Source of the DNA: Pseudomonadota bacterium
GTDB lineage: Bacteria; Chloroflexota; UBA6077; JAJPHF01
Length of the DNA: 64,000 nucleotides
Assembly: GCA_021325365.1 (NCBI GenBank)
Contig: JAJPHF010000058.1
Coordinates: 1 to 64,000 of the forward strand
Direction of reading: 5' to 3'
The position numbers were made by a program, and so were the translations under genes. Under the pieces are notes generated by a model, which was given only the letters and a program-made list of their open reading frames with translations, did no database searches and was not told the origin of the DNA. Below are positions 1 through 8,554 of the stretch, piece by piece; the stretch's first letter is position 1; each line of letters opens with the position of its first letter.

Positions 1-24
1 CTTGACGGCGTATTTGGTGTTCAC
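1..24 (-). CDS. Partial CDS start (possibly ribosomal protein L21)
   Basis: Only the first eight codons lie in the window: GTG start at 24-22, reading V/M-N-T-K-Y-A-V-K. A strong ribosome binding site (AAGGAGG at 37-31 on the minus strand) lies 6 nt upstream of the GTG, and a promoter is visible further up, so a gene starting here is well supported. The N-terminus resembles bacterial ribosomal protein L21, but eight residues cannot prove it. Confidence 0.45.
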
Positions 25-28
25 ACGC

Positions 29-50
29 AGCCTCCTTCACACGGGAGGCT
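29..50 (-). promoter_or_regulatory. Hairpin masking the ribosome binding site of the edge gene
   Basis: On the minus strand AGCCTCC (50-44) pairs perfectly with GGAGGCT (35-29) across an 8-nt loop, so the Shine-Dalgarno GGAGG would be buried in a stem. The stem begins within a few bases of the predicted transcription start. This layout suits autogenous translational control, as is common for ribosomal protein leaders. The regulatory role is inferred. Confidence 0.45.
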
Positions 51-54
51 ACGC

Positions 55-83
55 AGCATACCATGATCACAACCGCCTCGCAA
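55..83 (-). promoter_or_regulatory. Sigma-70-type promoter
   Basis: Minus strand: -35 TTGCGA (83-78), 17-bp spacer, -10 TATGCT (60-55). It points at the GTG-started gene at the left edge. The expected start of transcription, near 48, leaves a leader made almost entirely of the SD-masking hairpin. Confidence 0.5.
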
Positions 84-145
84 TTCACGCGTGACGGAGT
101 ACTAGAGCGATTTTCAAGACGCTGAAGCCACCCCGACGGCCCGGC

Positions 146-379
146 GGCAGGGGACAAGCCCCTGCCCTACGTCCGCTTCGCCGGAAGAGGGAAACAGCCG
201 CCGCGCCGGGCGGGCGGCAGGGGACGAGCCGCTGCCCTACGTCCGCTTCGCCGGAAGAGAGGAACAGCTTCTACGACGAGGTGGACGGCTATCAGGCCGC
301 CGGCCAGCCCTGCGCCCGCTTCGCTGGAGGAGGCGAACAGCCGCAGCGCCGGCCGGGCGGCAGGGGACGAGCCCCGGCC
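146..379. repeat. Three copies of a REP-like hairpin repeat
   Basis: Copies at 146-166, 216-236 and 359-379 share the core GGCAGGGG-ACGAG-CCCCTGCC (8-bp stem, 5-nt loop), preceded by a CCGGGCGG-like flank and followed by CTAC. The first two copies are also followed by the same sequence, GTCCGCTTCGCCGGAAGAG. Copies two and three carry stem mismatches. The same element recurs at 32027, 32093 and 45785. The 84-437 stretch around them holds no credible gene. Confidence 0.7.
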
Positions 380-437
380 CTACGCTACCGCCAAGGCATA
401 GCGGCGCCATGGCCGCGACAACCGCTGCAGCACCTGG

Positions 438-2954
438 CTAGCCGGCGAGCTGCACCTCGGTGGCACCGTCGCCGCCGGCGCGGCGGTCGGCGGGCGCCCA
501 GCTTCGCACGAGCGAGTGTCGCGACAGCAGGTCGCGTACCGCCTTGCGCACTGCGCCGGTCCCGTGGCCGTGGATGATCCGCACGGCCGGCAGCCCCGCC
601 AGCACCGCATCGTCCAGGTAGCGCTCGACCGCTTCCGTTGCCTCGGCCGCGCGCTGCCCGCGCAGGTCCAGCTCCAGCGGCACCGGGCCGCTCGGCGCCG
701 GCAGCGGCGGCGCAGCGGGCACGTAGGTCACCGGCGCGGGCTCCTCGCTCCCGGCCTCGACCGCGTCGGGCGGCGTCAGCTCCGCCGTCTTGACGCGCAC
801 GCGCAGGCCGCCCATCTCCACCTCGGCCTCGCGCCCGTCGGCGCTAAGCGAACGCACGACGCCGCGCGCGTTCAGCCGCGGCACGCCCACGCGGGCGCCC
901 ACGGCCACCGGCGGCGGGGGCGGCGGCGCCGGCCGCGCGCGGCGCCACTGGCGCGACTCGGGCGCCGCGACGGGCGCGAGCGCGGCCGCCCGGTCGGCGA
1001 TCTCCTCGACGGCGGTCCGATCGGCGCGCGCGGCCCGCGCCGCGGCTAGCTCGCGCTGGACCTCGCGGCGCAGGTCGGCCAGCATCGCCTCCGACTCCTG
1101 GCGCGCGCGCCGCCAGATGGCCTCGCGCTCCTGCTCGACCGCCGTCACCTGGCGCTCGCGCCGCGCCAGCAGCTTCGCCGCGTCCTCGGCCGCCCGCGCC
1201 GCCCGCTCGCGCGCCGCCGCGGCCGCCGCCCGCTCCTGCTGAATCTCCGCCAGCAACTGCTCGACCGCGACGTTCTCAGGGGCGAGCAGATCCCGCGCGC
1301 CCTCGACGACGGACGCCGGCATCCCCAGCCGCGTCGCGATCGCCAGCGCGTTCGAGCGTCCGGGCAACCCCACGCTGAGGCGGTAGGTCGGCGACAGCGT
1401 GTCCAGGTCGAACTCCACCGAGGCGTTCTCGACGCGCGGCGTCAGATGCGCGTAGGTCTTCAGCTCCGAGTAGTGCGTCGTCGCCACGACGATGCAGCCG
1501 CGCTCCTGCAAGTAGCGCAGGATCGAGCGGGCCAGCGCCGAGCCCTCCTGGGGATCGGTGCCGGCGCCCAGCTCGTCCAGCAGCACCAGCGAGCGATTGT
1601 CGGCCGCTTGCAGGATGCTGACGATCCGCGTGACGTGGGACGAGAAGGTAGACAGGCTCTGCTCGATGCTCTGCTCGTCGCCGATGTCGGCGTAGACGCC
1701 GTCGAACACCGTGCTGAACGAGCCGTCGGCGGCCGGTAACTGCAAGCCGCACTGCGCCATCAGCGCCAGCAGCCCGATCGTCTTGAGCGCCACCGTCTTG
1801 CCGCCCGTGTTCGGGCCGGTGATCAGCAGCACGTCGAAGTCGCGCCCCAGCTCGACGCTGATCGGCACCACCTCGCCCGTCAGCAGCGGGTGCCGCGCCT
1901 CGACGAAGCGGAGGACGGGGGGGCGCGTGCCCTCACCCCCCGCCCTCTCCCAGGGGGAGAGGGCGCTAGACCTGCTCCCCGCACCACTCGCCTCCGCGCC
2001 TGGGGAGAGGGGGCTGGCCGCGCGCCCCTCGCCTCCTGGGAGAGGGGCCGGGGGGGAGAGCGCGCGCGGCGCCCGCAGGTCGGGGCGGGTCGCGCGCTGC
2101 TCTTCCGCAAGGCGGGCCATGGCGAAGTGCAGGTCTAGCTCGGCCAGCGCCTCGACGCTTGCTTCCAGCCCGTAGTGGTCGGCGCCAATCAGCCCGCTCA
2201 GCTCGGCCAGCACGCGCTCGACCTCGCGCTGCTCCTCGATCTGTAGCTCGCGCCAGCGGTTCGTGAGGTCGAGCACCGCCAGCGGCTCGACGAACACCGT
2301 CGCGCCGCTGGCCGACTGGTCGTGAACGATACCCCGCACCTGGTTGCGGTACTCCACCTTGATCGGCACGACGTAGCGGCCCTCGCGCATCGTGACGATC
2401 GGCTCCTGGAGCGCCGAGCGGTAGGCCGGCGAGCCGAGCAGCTCTTGCAGCTTGTCCATCAGCCGGCCGTAGGCGCCGCGGACCTGGAGGCGAAGCTGGC
2501 GCAGCGTGGGGCTGGCATCGTCGAGCACCTCGCCACCATCACCGATCGCGCGGTCGACGGCCTCCACGACCGCGCGGTGCTCGCCCAGCCGCTCGGCGAT
2601 GCGCGCGAGCGCAGGCAGCTCGTCCGTGTGCTTGAGCACGGTCGTCTTGAGGATCGCCGCCGCCCGCCCCGTGGAGGCCACGTCCAGCAGCTCGGTGGGC
2701 TGGAGCACGCCCCCCACGGCCGCCCGGCGCAGCAGCGGCCGCACGTCGTGGGCACCGCCCACCGTCAGCGTGGGACGCTGCGCGCGCAGGGTCCGCGCCT
2801 CAGCGGTCGCGGCCTGGCGCCGGCGCGCCTCCGCCACGTCGGTCGTCGGCTCGAGTGCGAGCGCCAGCGCGTGCGACGCCGAGAACGCCGTGTGAGCGGC
2901 GAGCCGGGCAAGCACCTTGTCTAACTCGAGCGCCTCGTAGTCGCTACGCTTCAC
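438..2954 (-). CDS. mutS2: Endonuclease MutS2 (DNA recombination inhibitor / ribosome rescue factor)
   Basis: An 838-aa MutS2. The N-terminal core and lever region begins MKRSDYEALELDKVL. The ATPase domain has Walker A GPNTGGKT (about 380-387) and Walker B LVLLDELGAGTD (about 456-467). A charged coiled-coil stretch follows (about 560-650). The C-terminal Smr nuclease domain (about 760-838) has LDLRG and the HGHGTG motif. The family acts on branched DNA and, in Bacillus, on collided ribosomes. The start is GTG at 2954, overlapping the cvpA stop by 4 nt (GTGA), which implies coupling. Residues about 297-346, between the clamp and ATPase domains, are a Pro/Gly-rich insert encoded by hairpin repeats. 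Confidence 0.95.
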   Translation of the reverse strand: MKRSDYEALELDKVLARLAAHTAFSASHALALALEPTTDVAEARRRQAATAEARTLRAQRPTLTVGGAHDVRPLLRRAAVGGVLQPTELLDVASTGRAAAILKTTVLKHTDELPALARIAERLGEHRAVVEAVDRAIGDGGEVLDDASPTLRQLRLQVRGAYGRLMDKLQELLGSPAYRSALQEPIVTMREGRYVVPIKVEYRNQVRGIVHDQSASGATVFVEPLAVLDLTNRWRELQIEEQREVERVLAELSGLIGADHYGLEASVEALAELDLHFAMARLAEEQRATRPDLRAPRALSPPAPLPGGEGRAASPLSPGAEASGAGSRSSALSPWERAGGEGTRPPVLRFVEARHPLLTGEVVPISVELGRDFDVLLITGPNTGGKTVALKTIGLLALMAQCGLQLPAADGSFSTVFDGVYADIGDEQSIEQSLSTFSSHVTRIVSILQAADNRSLVLLDELGAGTDPQEGSALARSILRYLQERGCIVVATTHYSELKTYAHLTPRVENASVEFDLDTLSPTYRLSVGLPGRSNALAIATRLGMPASVVEGARDLLAPENVAVEQLLAEIQQERAAAAAARERAARAAEDAAKLLARRERQVTAVEQEREAIWRRARQESEAMLADLRREVQRELAAARAARADRTAVEEIADRAAALAPVAAPESRQWRRARPAPPPPPPVAVGARVGVPRLNARGVVRSLSADGREAEVEMGGLRVRVKTAELTPPDAVEAGSEEPAPVTYVPAAPPLPAPSGPVPLELDLRGQRAAEATEAVERYLDDAVLAGLPAVRIIHGHGTGAVRKAVRDLLSRHSLVRSWAPADRRAGGDGATEVQLAG
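1917..2066. repeat. Hairpin-repeat cluster inserted in frame inside mutS2
   Basis: About 150 bp of CCCTCACCCCC...CTCTCCCAGGGGGAGAGGG-type repeats in at least three partial copies. They encode the low-complexity segments [12 protein letters not shown] and [11 protein letters not shown]. Flanking MutS2 sequence (ATRPDLRAP on one side, VLRFVEARHPLL on the other) continues in frame, so this is an expansion in a linker rather than a disruption. Related elements lie at 4836, 34716, 38632 and 53232. Confidence 0.75.
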
Positions 2955-3523
2955 GGCTGAATTCGTCCCTCTTGCGCGATGGCCACGCCCGGCACCCAGT
3001 GGCCCACGTAGTCGGCGAAGTCGGGCGCCTCTTTGAACAGCGTACGCACGATGAGCGAGTCCTGAATCGCGTAGTGGACGGTCGAGCGCCGCGTACTGGA
3101 CTCGAGAAATGGCCAGCGCCCGTACACGAGCACCTCGGCCACACCCACCGTGGCGATCATCAGCAGGACCCCGAGCAGCAGTCCAAGAAGCATGCCACCC
3201 AGGCTATCCAGACCTCGAATTGTACTGTCCGTTTCCTCGCCGAGCCGAGTGTAAGGATAGAGACGCCGGATGAGCACGAACCAGGTCGCCGCGACGAAGC
3301 ACATCACGAGCAGATAGGACATTCCCTGGAAGAAGGCCGGCGTGCGCACGAGCGCGGCGTCGTTGAAGGCGCCGCCGAGCGGCTCGTAGAGCGCCTCGGC
3401 CACCATGAACGCCACCATCGCGGCGCTGACGGCCACGAGCTGGCGCAGCACGCCCGTCCGCCAACCCCAGATCATCGCCCCGAGCACGATGGCCGCTAGG
3501 AGCGCGTCGAACAGATTCGGCAT
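2951..3523 (-). CDS. cvpA: CvpA family membrane protein
   Basis: A 190-aa CvpA/colicin-V-production-type protein with about four hydrophobic segments, starting MPNLFDALLAAIVLGAMIW. The ATG at 3523 is preceded by GGAGGGCGGGGGAG; an upstream in-frame extension to 3628 lacks family-like sequence and was not used. The gene overlaps the GTG of mutS2 by 4 nt. The cvpA-mutS2 pairing is common in bacteria. CvpA is an inner-membrane protein linked to envelope homeostasis and protein export; its biochemical role is not settled. Confidence 0.85.
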   Translation of the reverse strand: MPNLFDALLAAIVLGAMIWGWRTGVLRQLVAVSAAMVAFMVAEALYEPLGGAFNDAALVRTPAFFQGMSYLLVMCFVAATWFVLIRRLYPYTRLGEETDSTIRGLDSLGGMLLGLLLGVLLMIATVGVAEVLVYGRWPFLESSTRRSTVHYAIQDSLIVRTLFKEAPDFADYVGHWVPGVAIAQEGRIQP

Positions 3524-3692
3524 GGCTCCCCCGCCCTCCCGCAAGCTGGTCAGGGTCCGATGGACGCCATTGCCCAGTACTTCGTGGCCCGGGAGGTGGC
3601 AAGGAGAACCACGCGCCGCCCTGCGCACGACGCGAGTACCAGACGCCTAAATTGTGAGCCTGGGGGCGCGCCGTGCGCTAGCGAGGGCGCGG

Positions 3693-6263
3693 TTAACGTC
3701 CCCGAATCGTAGCGCCGAATTGCTGCCGGAGCGCCGCCTCGACGGCCGCCTGGCGCGCCGCCGTCTCCTCGTCCGTGAGCGTCCGGTCGGGCGCGCGGTA
3801 GACGAGCGCGTACGCGAGGCTCTTGTGGCCGGCGGGGATCGGCGCGCCGCGGTACACGTCGAACAGCCGGACCTCGGCGAGCAGGGGCTCGCCCGCGGCC
3901 CGGATGGCGGCCGCCACGTCGGCCTCGGGCACCGCCTCGGCCACGACGACCGCGAGGTCCATCGCCACGCCCGGGAGGCGCGGCAGCGGCGTGTACGGCG
4001 GCTGCTCGCCCGCCACGCGCACCAGCGCGGCGAACTCTAGCTCCGCCGCGTACACCGCGCGGCCCTCCAGCTCGAAGCGCTCGGCCACCAGCGGATGCAC
4101 CTGGCCGCACACACCCAGCCGCACGTCGCCGGCCCAGACCGCCGCGCTGCGCCCCGGGTGCAGGGCGGGATGCGTCTCGGGCACGAAGCGCACCCCCGAC
4201 ACCCAGAGCGCCCGCAGGACGGCCTCGATCGCGCCTTTCAAGTCGAAGAAGTCGCCGGGCTCGGCCGGCTGGTTCCAGGCCACCGGCGCGCGCGGGCCGG
4301 TGAGCACCAGCCCCAGGCGAAGCGCCTCGGCCGGCAGCGGGTCGAGTGGCGGCAGGTACACGCTTCCCAGCTCGAACAGGTAGACCCGCTCACGGTGCCG
4401 CACGTTCGCCGCTACCGTTTGCAGCAAGCTGCCGAGCAGGGTCGTCCGCAGGTAGGCCCGGTCCTGGCTCATCGGGTTGTAGACGGGGATCAGCGCGGCA
4501 TCCCGCTCGGGGATCGCTGCAGCATCGATGGACCGCGCCTCGCCTTCGCCGGCGTTCGGGAGGGCCGGAGGAGGCCACACCGCCGCGCTGTCGAGCCGTC
4601 GCAGATCGTCGCCGTCCACGAGCGAGTAGGTGATGACTTCCTGATAGCCGCACGCCACCAGCGTCCGCTTCGTCGTCTCCGCCAACGCCCGCCGGGGGTC
4701 GGTCCAGGGCTCGGGCAGCCGCCCCGCGGGCAGCGCCGTGGGGATCGTGTCGTAGCCGTGGATGCGCGCGACTTCTTCGGCGATGTCCGCCGGCCCCTCC
4801 ACGTCCCGCCGGAAGCTGGGCACACGGACGAGGAGAGCGCCCTCACCCCCGGCCCCTCTCCCAGGGGGAGAGGGGAGTACGGTTGATTCGCTCCCGGGGG
4901 GAGAGGGGAGTACATCTGGCCCCCTCTGGGAGAGGGCGGGGGGTGAGGGCACGGGCGCAGGCTCGACCTCGAAGCCGAGCGAGCGCAGCGTGGCGCCGAT
5001 CACGTCGGCGCTGTAGTGTTGACCGAGCAGGCCGCTGACGCCCGCCGCGCTGACCCTGATCGTGTGCGGCGGCTCGGGCACGGGGTACTCGTCCACGTGG
5101 CCCGCGGCCGCCTGGCCGCCCGCGAGCTGCACGATGAGCGCCGTGGCGCGGTCGGCGGCGCGCGTCGTGCCGCCCGGATCGACGCCGCGCTCGAAGCGCC
5201 GCGACGCCTCGCTCGCCAGGCGCAGCGCACGGCCGGTGCGGCGCACGCTGCGCGGGTCGAAGTGCGCCGACTCCAGCACCAGGCGCGTCGTGGCGGCGCT
5301 TACCTCGGTGTCGGCGCCGCCCATCACGCCCGCCACGGCGATCGGCCGCTCCGCGTCGGCGATCACCAGCATATCGGGACTCAGGGCGCGGTCCACGTCG
5401 TCGATCGTGCGGATGCGCTCGCCCGGCCGCGCTCGCCGCACGACGATGCCGCCGCGCAGGGTGTCCGCGTCGAAGGCGTGCAGCGGCTGGCCCAGCTCCA
5501 GCATCACGTAGTTCGTCACGTCCACCACGTTGCTGATCGGCCGCATGCCGGCCAGGTACAGGCGGCGCTGCAGCCAGAGGGGCGACGGCCCGATGCGCAC
5601 ACCCTCGATCACCGTGGCGGAGTAGCGCGGGCAGAGATCGGGCGCCTCGATCGTCACCGTGATGAGCCGCTCGACGGGCGTGGGCCCAGTGGGCGGCGCC
5701 GTCGCGGGCGCGTGCAGCGGCGTGCCGGTGAGCGCGCCCACCTCGCGGGCCACGCCCACCACGCTCAGGAGATCGGGCCGGTTCGGCGTCACGTCCAGGT
5801 CCAGCACCACGTCGCCCAGGTAGTCGGCCAGCAGCGCACCCACCGGCGCGTCCGCCTCCAGCACGTAGATGCCCGAGCGGTCCTCCGCGATGCCTAGCTC
5901 GGCGCCCGAGCAGAGCATGCCCTCGGAGGCGACGCCGCCGAACGCGCGGCGCTCGATGCGGCCCGACGCCAGGACCCCGCCCTCCAGCACCACCGGCACG
6001 CGGTCGCCCGCCGCCAGGTTCGTCGCGCCGGTCACCAGCCTGCGCGTGCCCTCGCCCACGTCGACCCGCGCTACTTGCAAGCCCGGATTGCTCGGGTGCG
6101 GCTCCAGCGACTCGATGCGGCCGACGACCACGCGCTCCCACGCCGCGCCCAGGCGCTCGACAGCACCGACCTCGACGCCGGCCATCGTGAGGCGGTGCGC
6201 CAGGTCCTCGACCGGCACCTCGACCATGACGTACTCGCGCAGCCAGCTCAGCGGAATGCGCAC
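3693..6263 (-). CDS. pheT: Phenylalanine--tRNA ligase beta subunit
   Basis: An 856-aa PheT, beginning [12 protein letters not shown] from a GTG at 6263. Domains in order are a tRNA-binding OB fold (about 40-150), B3/4 editing domain (about 210-370), B5 (about 400-510), a catalytic-like core (about 520-740) and a C-terminal ferredoxin-fold anticodon-binding domain (about 760-856). It pairs with PheS to charge tRNA-Phe. The B5 domain carries an alien Pro-rich insert at about 436-476, between FEVEP and [13 protein letters not shown] second short odd stretch, [13 protein letters not shown] (about 564-576), may be another repeat remnant. pheS lies 86 bp upstream, across a strong hairpin. Confidence 0.95.
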   Translation of the reverse strand: MRIPLSWLREYVMVEVPVEDLAHRLTMAGVEVGAVERLGAAWERVVVGRIESLEPHPSNPGLQVARVDVGEGTRRLVTGATNLAAGDRVPVVLEGGVLASGRIERRAFGGVASEGMLCSGAELGIAEDRSGIYVLEADAPVGALLADYLGDVVLDLDVTPNRPDLLSVVGVAREVGALTGTPLHAPATAPPTGPTPVERLITVTIEAPDLCPRYSATVIEGVRIGPSPLWLQRRLYLAGMRPISNVVDVTNYVMLELGQPLHAFDADTLRGGIVVRRARPGERIRTIDDVDRALSPDMLVIADAERPIAVAGVMGGADTEVSAATTRLVLESAHFDPRSVRRTGRALRLASEASRRFERGVDPGGTTRAADRATALIVQLAGGQAAAGHVDEYPVPEPPHTIRVSAAGVSGLLGQHYSADVIGATLRSLGFEVEPAPVPSPPALSQRGPDVLPSPPGSESTVLPSPPGRGAGGEGALLVRVPSFRRDVEGPADIAEEVARIHGYDTIPTALPAGRLPEPWTDPRRALAETTKRTLVACGYQEVITYSLVDGDDLRRLDSAAVWPPPALPNAGEGEARSIDAAAIPERDAALIPVYNPMSQDRAYLRTTLLGSLLQTVAANVRHRERVYLFELGSVYLPPLDPLPAEALRLGLVLTGPRAPVAWNQPAEPGDFFDLKGAIEAVLRALWVSGVRFVPETHPALHPGRSAAVWAGDVRLGVCGQVHPLVAERFELEGRAVYAAELEFAALVRVAGEQPPYTPLPRLPGVAMDLAVVVAEAVPEADVAAAIRAAGEPLLAEVRLFDVYRGAPIPAGHKSLAYALVYRAPDRTLTDEETAARQAAVEAALRQQFGATIRGR
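4836..4958. repeat. Hairpin-repeat cluster inserted in frame inside pheT
   Basis: Three partial copies of the CTCACCCCC...CTCTCCCAGGGGGAGAGG repeat lie inside pheT. They encode LPSPPG- and [15 protein letters not shown] peptides. The reading frame is kept on both sides, and conserved B5 sequence resumes directly afterwards. This is the same family as the mutS2 insert. Confidence 0.75.
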
Positions 6264-6295
6264 GATAAGCCCTCAGCCGTTAGCTCTCAGCCATC

Positions 6296-6348
6296 AGCCG
6301 TCAGCTCTCAGCCGTCTGCTGATCGCTGATGGCTGAGAGCTGACGGCT
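6296..6348. repeat. 18-bp perfect inverted repeat between pheS and pheT
   Basis: AGCCGTCAGCTCTCAGCC (6296-6313) is repeated as its exact reverse complement at 6331-6348, with a 17-nt loop. A further partial direct copy lies at 6275-6292. The stem starts one base beyond the pheS stop codon. It could act as an attenuator or mRNA processing site between the two subunit genes, or simply be a dispersed repeat. There is no U-run. Confidence 0.65.
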
Positions 6349-6349
6349 C

Positions 6350-7447
6350 TTAATGAAATTGCTCCAGGAACCGGAGGTCGTTGCCGTAGAAGAGGCGGAT
6401 GTCGTCGATCTGGTACTTCACCATCGCGATGCGCTCGGGCCCCATGCCGAAGGCGAAGCCCGTCACCCGCTCGGGATCGTAGCCCGCGCCCCGCAGCACG
6501 CGCGGGTGGACCATCCCCGCACCCAGCAGCTCGATCCAGCCGGTGCCCTTGCAGACGCGGCAGCCGCCGCCGCGGCAGATGTGGCAGGTGATCGACATCT
6601 CCATGCCCGGCTCGACGAACGGGAAGTAGTCGCAGCGGAAGCGGCACTGCACCTCGGGCCAGAACATCTGGCGGGCGAAGGCGGTCAGCACGCCCTTCAG
6701 GTCGGCCATCGTCAGGCCCACGTCCACCGCCAGGCCCTCGACCTGGTAGAACATCCACTCGTGCGAGGCGTCTTGCGCCTCGTAGCGATAGCAGCGGCCT
6801 GGCACGACGACCCGCACCGGCGGGTACTCGTCGGCCGCGCCGCCCGCCGCGCCCAGCGTGCGCTCCATCACCCGCACCTGGTTCGGCGACGTGTGCGTGC
6901 GCAGCACCACGTCGGGCGGGCGCACGTAGAACGTGTCCCACATGTCGCGCGCCGGGTGCTCGGCGGGGATGTTCAGGGCCTCGAAGTTGTAGTAGTCGGT
7001 CTCGACCTCTGGCCCCTCGGCCACCTGGAAGCCCATGTCGCGGAAGATCGCCAGGATGCGGTCGACCACCAGCGTCGTCGGGTGCAGGCCGCCGAGCCCT
7101 GCCGGCCGCCCCGGCAGCGTCACGTCCAGCCGCTCGCGCTCGAGCGCGGCGGTTAGCTCGGCCGCCTTCAACGCCTCGCCGCGCGCCCCGAGCGCCGCCT
7201 CCAGCGCCTCCTTGACGGCGTTGGCGGCCTGACCCGCGGCGGGCCGCTCGGCCGCCGGCAAGCTGCCCAGGCCGCGCAGCACCTCGTTCAGCGCGCCGCG
7301 CCGGCCCAGGTATTCGACGCGCAGCTGCTCCAGCGCGTCCGTCGAGGCGGCCGCGGCGATCGCCGCCAGCGCCCGCTCGCGGATCGCCGCCAGCCGCGCG
7401 GTGATGTCGGTCGGTTCTCCCTGCACCTTGGGGCATTCTCCCTGCAT
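6350..7447 (-). CDS. pheS: Phenylalanine--tRNA ligase alpha subunit
   Basis: A 365-aa PheS with the N-terminal coiled coil (about 15-90) and the class II synthetase core. Motif 2 is near RVVVPGRCYRYEAQDASHEW and motif 3 is GFAFGMGPERIAMVKY near the C-terminus. It forms the catalytic half of the (alpha-beta)2 enzyme. It is transcribed with rplT upstream and pheT downstream. The ATG at 7447 adds a short non-conserved leader (MQGECPKVQGEP), so the true start may be a little further in. Confidence 0.95.
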   Translation of the reverse strand: MQGECPKVQGEPTDITARLAAIRERALAAIAAAASTDALEQLRVEYLGRRGALNEVLRGLGSLPAAERPAAGQAANAVKEALEAALGARGEALKAAELTAALERERLDVTLPGRPAGLGGLHPTTLVVDRILAIFRDMGFQVAEGPEVETDYYNFEALNIPAEHPARDMWDTFYVRPPDVVLRTHTSPNQVRVMERTLGAAGGAADEYPPVRVVVPGRCYRYEAQDASHEWMFYQVEGLAVDVGLTMADLKGVLTAFARQMFWPEVQCRFRCDYFPFVEPGMEMSITCHICRGGGCRVCKGTGWIELLGAGMVHPRVLRGAGYDPERVTGFAFGMGPERIAMVKYQIDDIRLFYGNDLRFLEQFH

Positions 7448-7454
7448 ATGAAGG

Positions 7455-7493
7455 CCCCCCCATCGCTCCCCGCACGGGGAGTGGCCGGGGGGG
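7455..7493. repeat. GC hairpin between rplT and pheS
   Basis: CTCCCC-GCAC-GGGGAG (7466-7481) sits inside an outer CCCCCCC/GGGGGGG pair (7455-7461 / 7487-7493). It separates the ribosomal protein genes from the synthetase genes and may be a partial terminator or attenuator. It also resembles the dispersed CCCC/GGGG repeats of this window. Confidence 0.45.
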
Positions 7494-7523
7494 CAGGCTC
7501 CTGCGTGGGCTCGGGTGGGGCGC

Positions 7524-7892
7524 TCAGGCCAGGGCGGGCGCCAGGCGCTCGCGCGCCAGGGAGGCCAGGCGCGCGAACTCGGCCGGATTGTTCACCGCCA
7601 GCTCGGCCAGCATCTTGCGGTCCAGCGCCACGTCGGCCTGCTTCAGGCCGTAGATGAAGCGGCTGTAGCTCAGGCCGTTCAGGCGCGCGGCCGCGTTGAT
7701 ACGAATCGTCCACAGGCGGCGGAAGTCGCGCTTGCGTTCGCGGCGGTGGCGATACGCGTACGCGAGCGCGCGCATGACCGCCTCGTTCGCCGTCTTGAAC
7801 AGCTTGCGGCGGCCCCCCCGGTACCCCTTGGCCATCACGAGGATCTTTTTGTGGCGGCGATGGGCGGCCATGCCGCGCTTGACACGTGTCAT
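7524..7892 (-). CDS. rplT: 50S ribosomal protein L20
   Basis: A 122-aa L20 with the family N-terminus [18 protein letters not shown] and conserved [13 protein letters not shown]. It binds 23S rRNA and is essential for 50S assembly. The ATG at 7892 was chosen because the family begins with this sequence; the 24 codons upstream are not L20-like. It lies 96 bp downstream of rpmI in the usual order. Confidence 0.96.
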   Translation of the reverse strand: MTRVKRGMAAHRRHKKILVMAKGYRGGRRKLFKTANEAVMRALAYAYRHRRERKRDFRRLWTIRINAAARLNGLSYSRFIYGLKQADVALDRKMLAELAVNNPAEFARLASLARERLAPALA

Positions 7893-7988
7893 CGGAAACT
7901 CACTTCTTCTTCGATGGTAGGGCGGAGACTCGTGCTCCGCCGCCACGACCCAGGGCCGTTGCAATCATCGGTCTGGGCCGGCTCAGCG

Positions 7989-8201
7989 CTACTTCGGATA
8001 CTTCTTGGCGTAGGGCAGCAGCAGCCGCACGCGCGGCACGTCGGCCGCCGCCACCGGCTGCATCTCGTCGTACTCGCGCTTCGCCCGGTCGGAGCGATTG
8101 CGGCGCAGATGGCTCTTGCCGTGGCGTGTCCGCAGGAACCGCCCGGAGCCGGTCACCTGAAAGCGCCGCGCCGTGGCCTTGTGCGTCTTGAGCTTGGGCA
8201 T
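7989..8201 (-). CDS. rpmI: 50S ribosomal protein L35
   Basis: A 70-aa L35 beginning MPKLKTHKATARRFQVTGSG, with the basic C-terminal half of the family. It is first in the rpmI-rplT-pheS-pheT block. infC, which usually precedes rpmI, is absent: upstream is about 350 bp without a gene, then an unrelated oxidoreductase. Confidence 0.95.
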   Translation of the reverse strand: MPKLKTHKATARRFQVTGSGRFLRTRHGKSHLRRNRSDRAKREYDEMQPVAAADVPRVRLLLPYAKKYPK

Positions 8202-8264
8202 CGTTCACCATCCCGAGAGCGGAATACAGAAAGGCGCGGCGCACGGGCCACCGCAGCAGTCCGG

Positions 8265-8294
8265 ATTCTAGCACAGAGCTTCCCGTGGCTCCAA
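8265..8294 (-). promoter_or_regulatory. Candidate promoter of rpmI-rplT-pheST
   Basis: Minus strand: -10 TAGAAT (8270-8265), spacer 18, weak -35 TTGGAG (8294-8289). This places transcription start about 55 nt upstream of rpmI. No L20-type leader structure could be recognised with confidence. Nothing else was seen in 8295-8554. Confidence 0.35.
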
Positions 8295-8554
8295 ACGCGC
8301 GCCGCGCCGTCTAGTATCAGACGGTCGCAACGCTGGAGGCCTCGACGATGGCCCGCGAGCCCCTGCTGCCGGCACTTACATGGTGGCCGAGTGTCATGCC
8401 TTGCTGCTGGCCCGCCTGAACCGCCGCATCGCCCTACAGTTCCTCGATCAGAGGTGTCCGCTGTTCTAGCCTCTCCTCCCGCCACTCAAGCCGCCGGAAC
8501 GCCTACCTGAACAGTTTACCTGCATGTTCTCGCCGACCCCGCGGGGCGGCGCGC

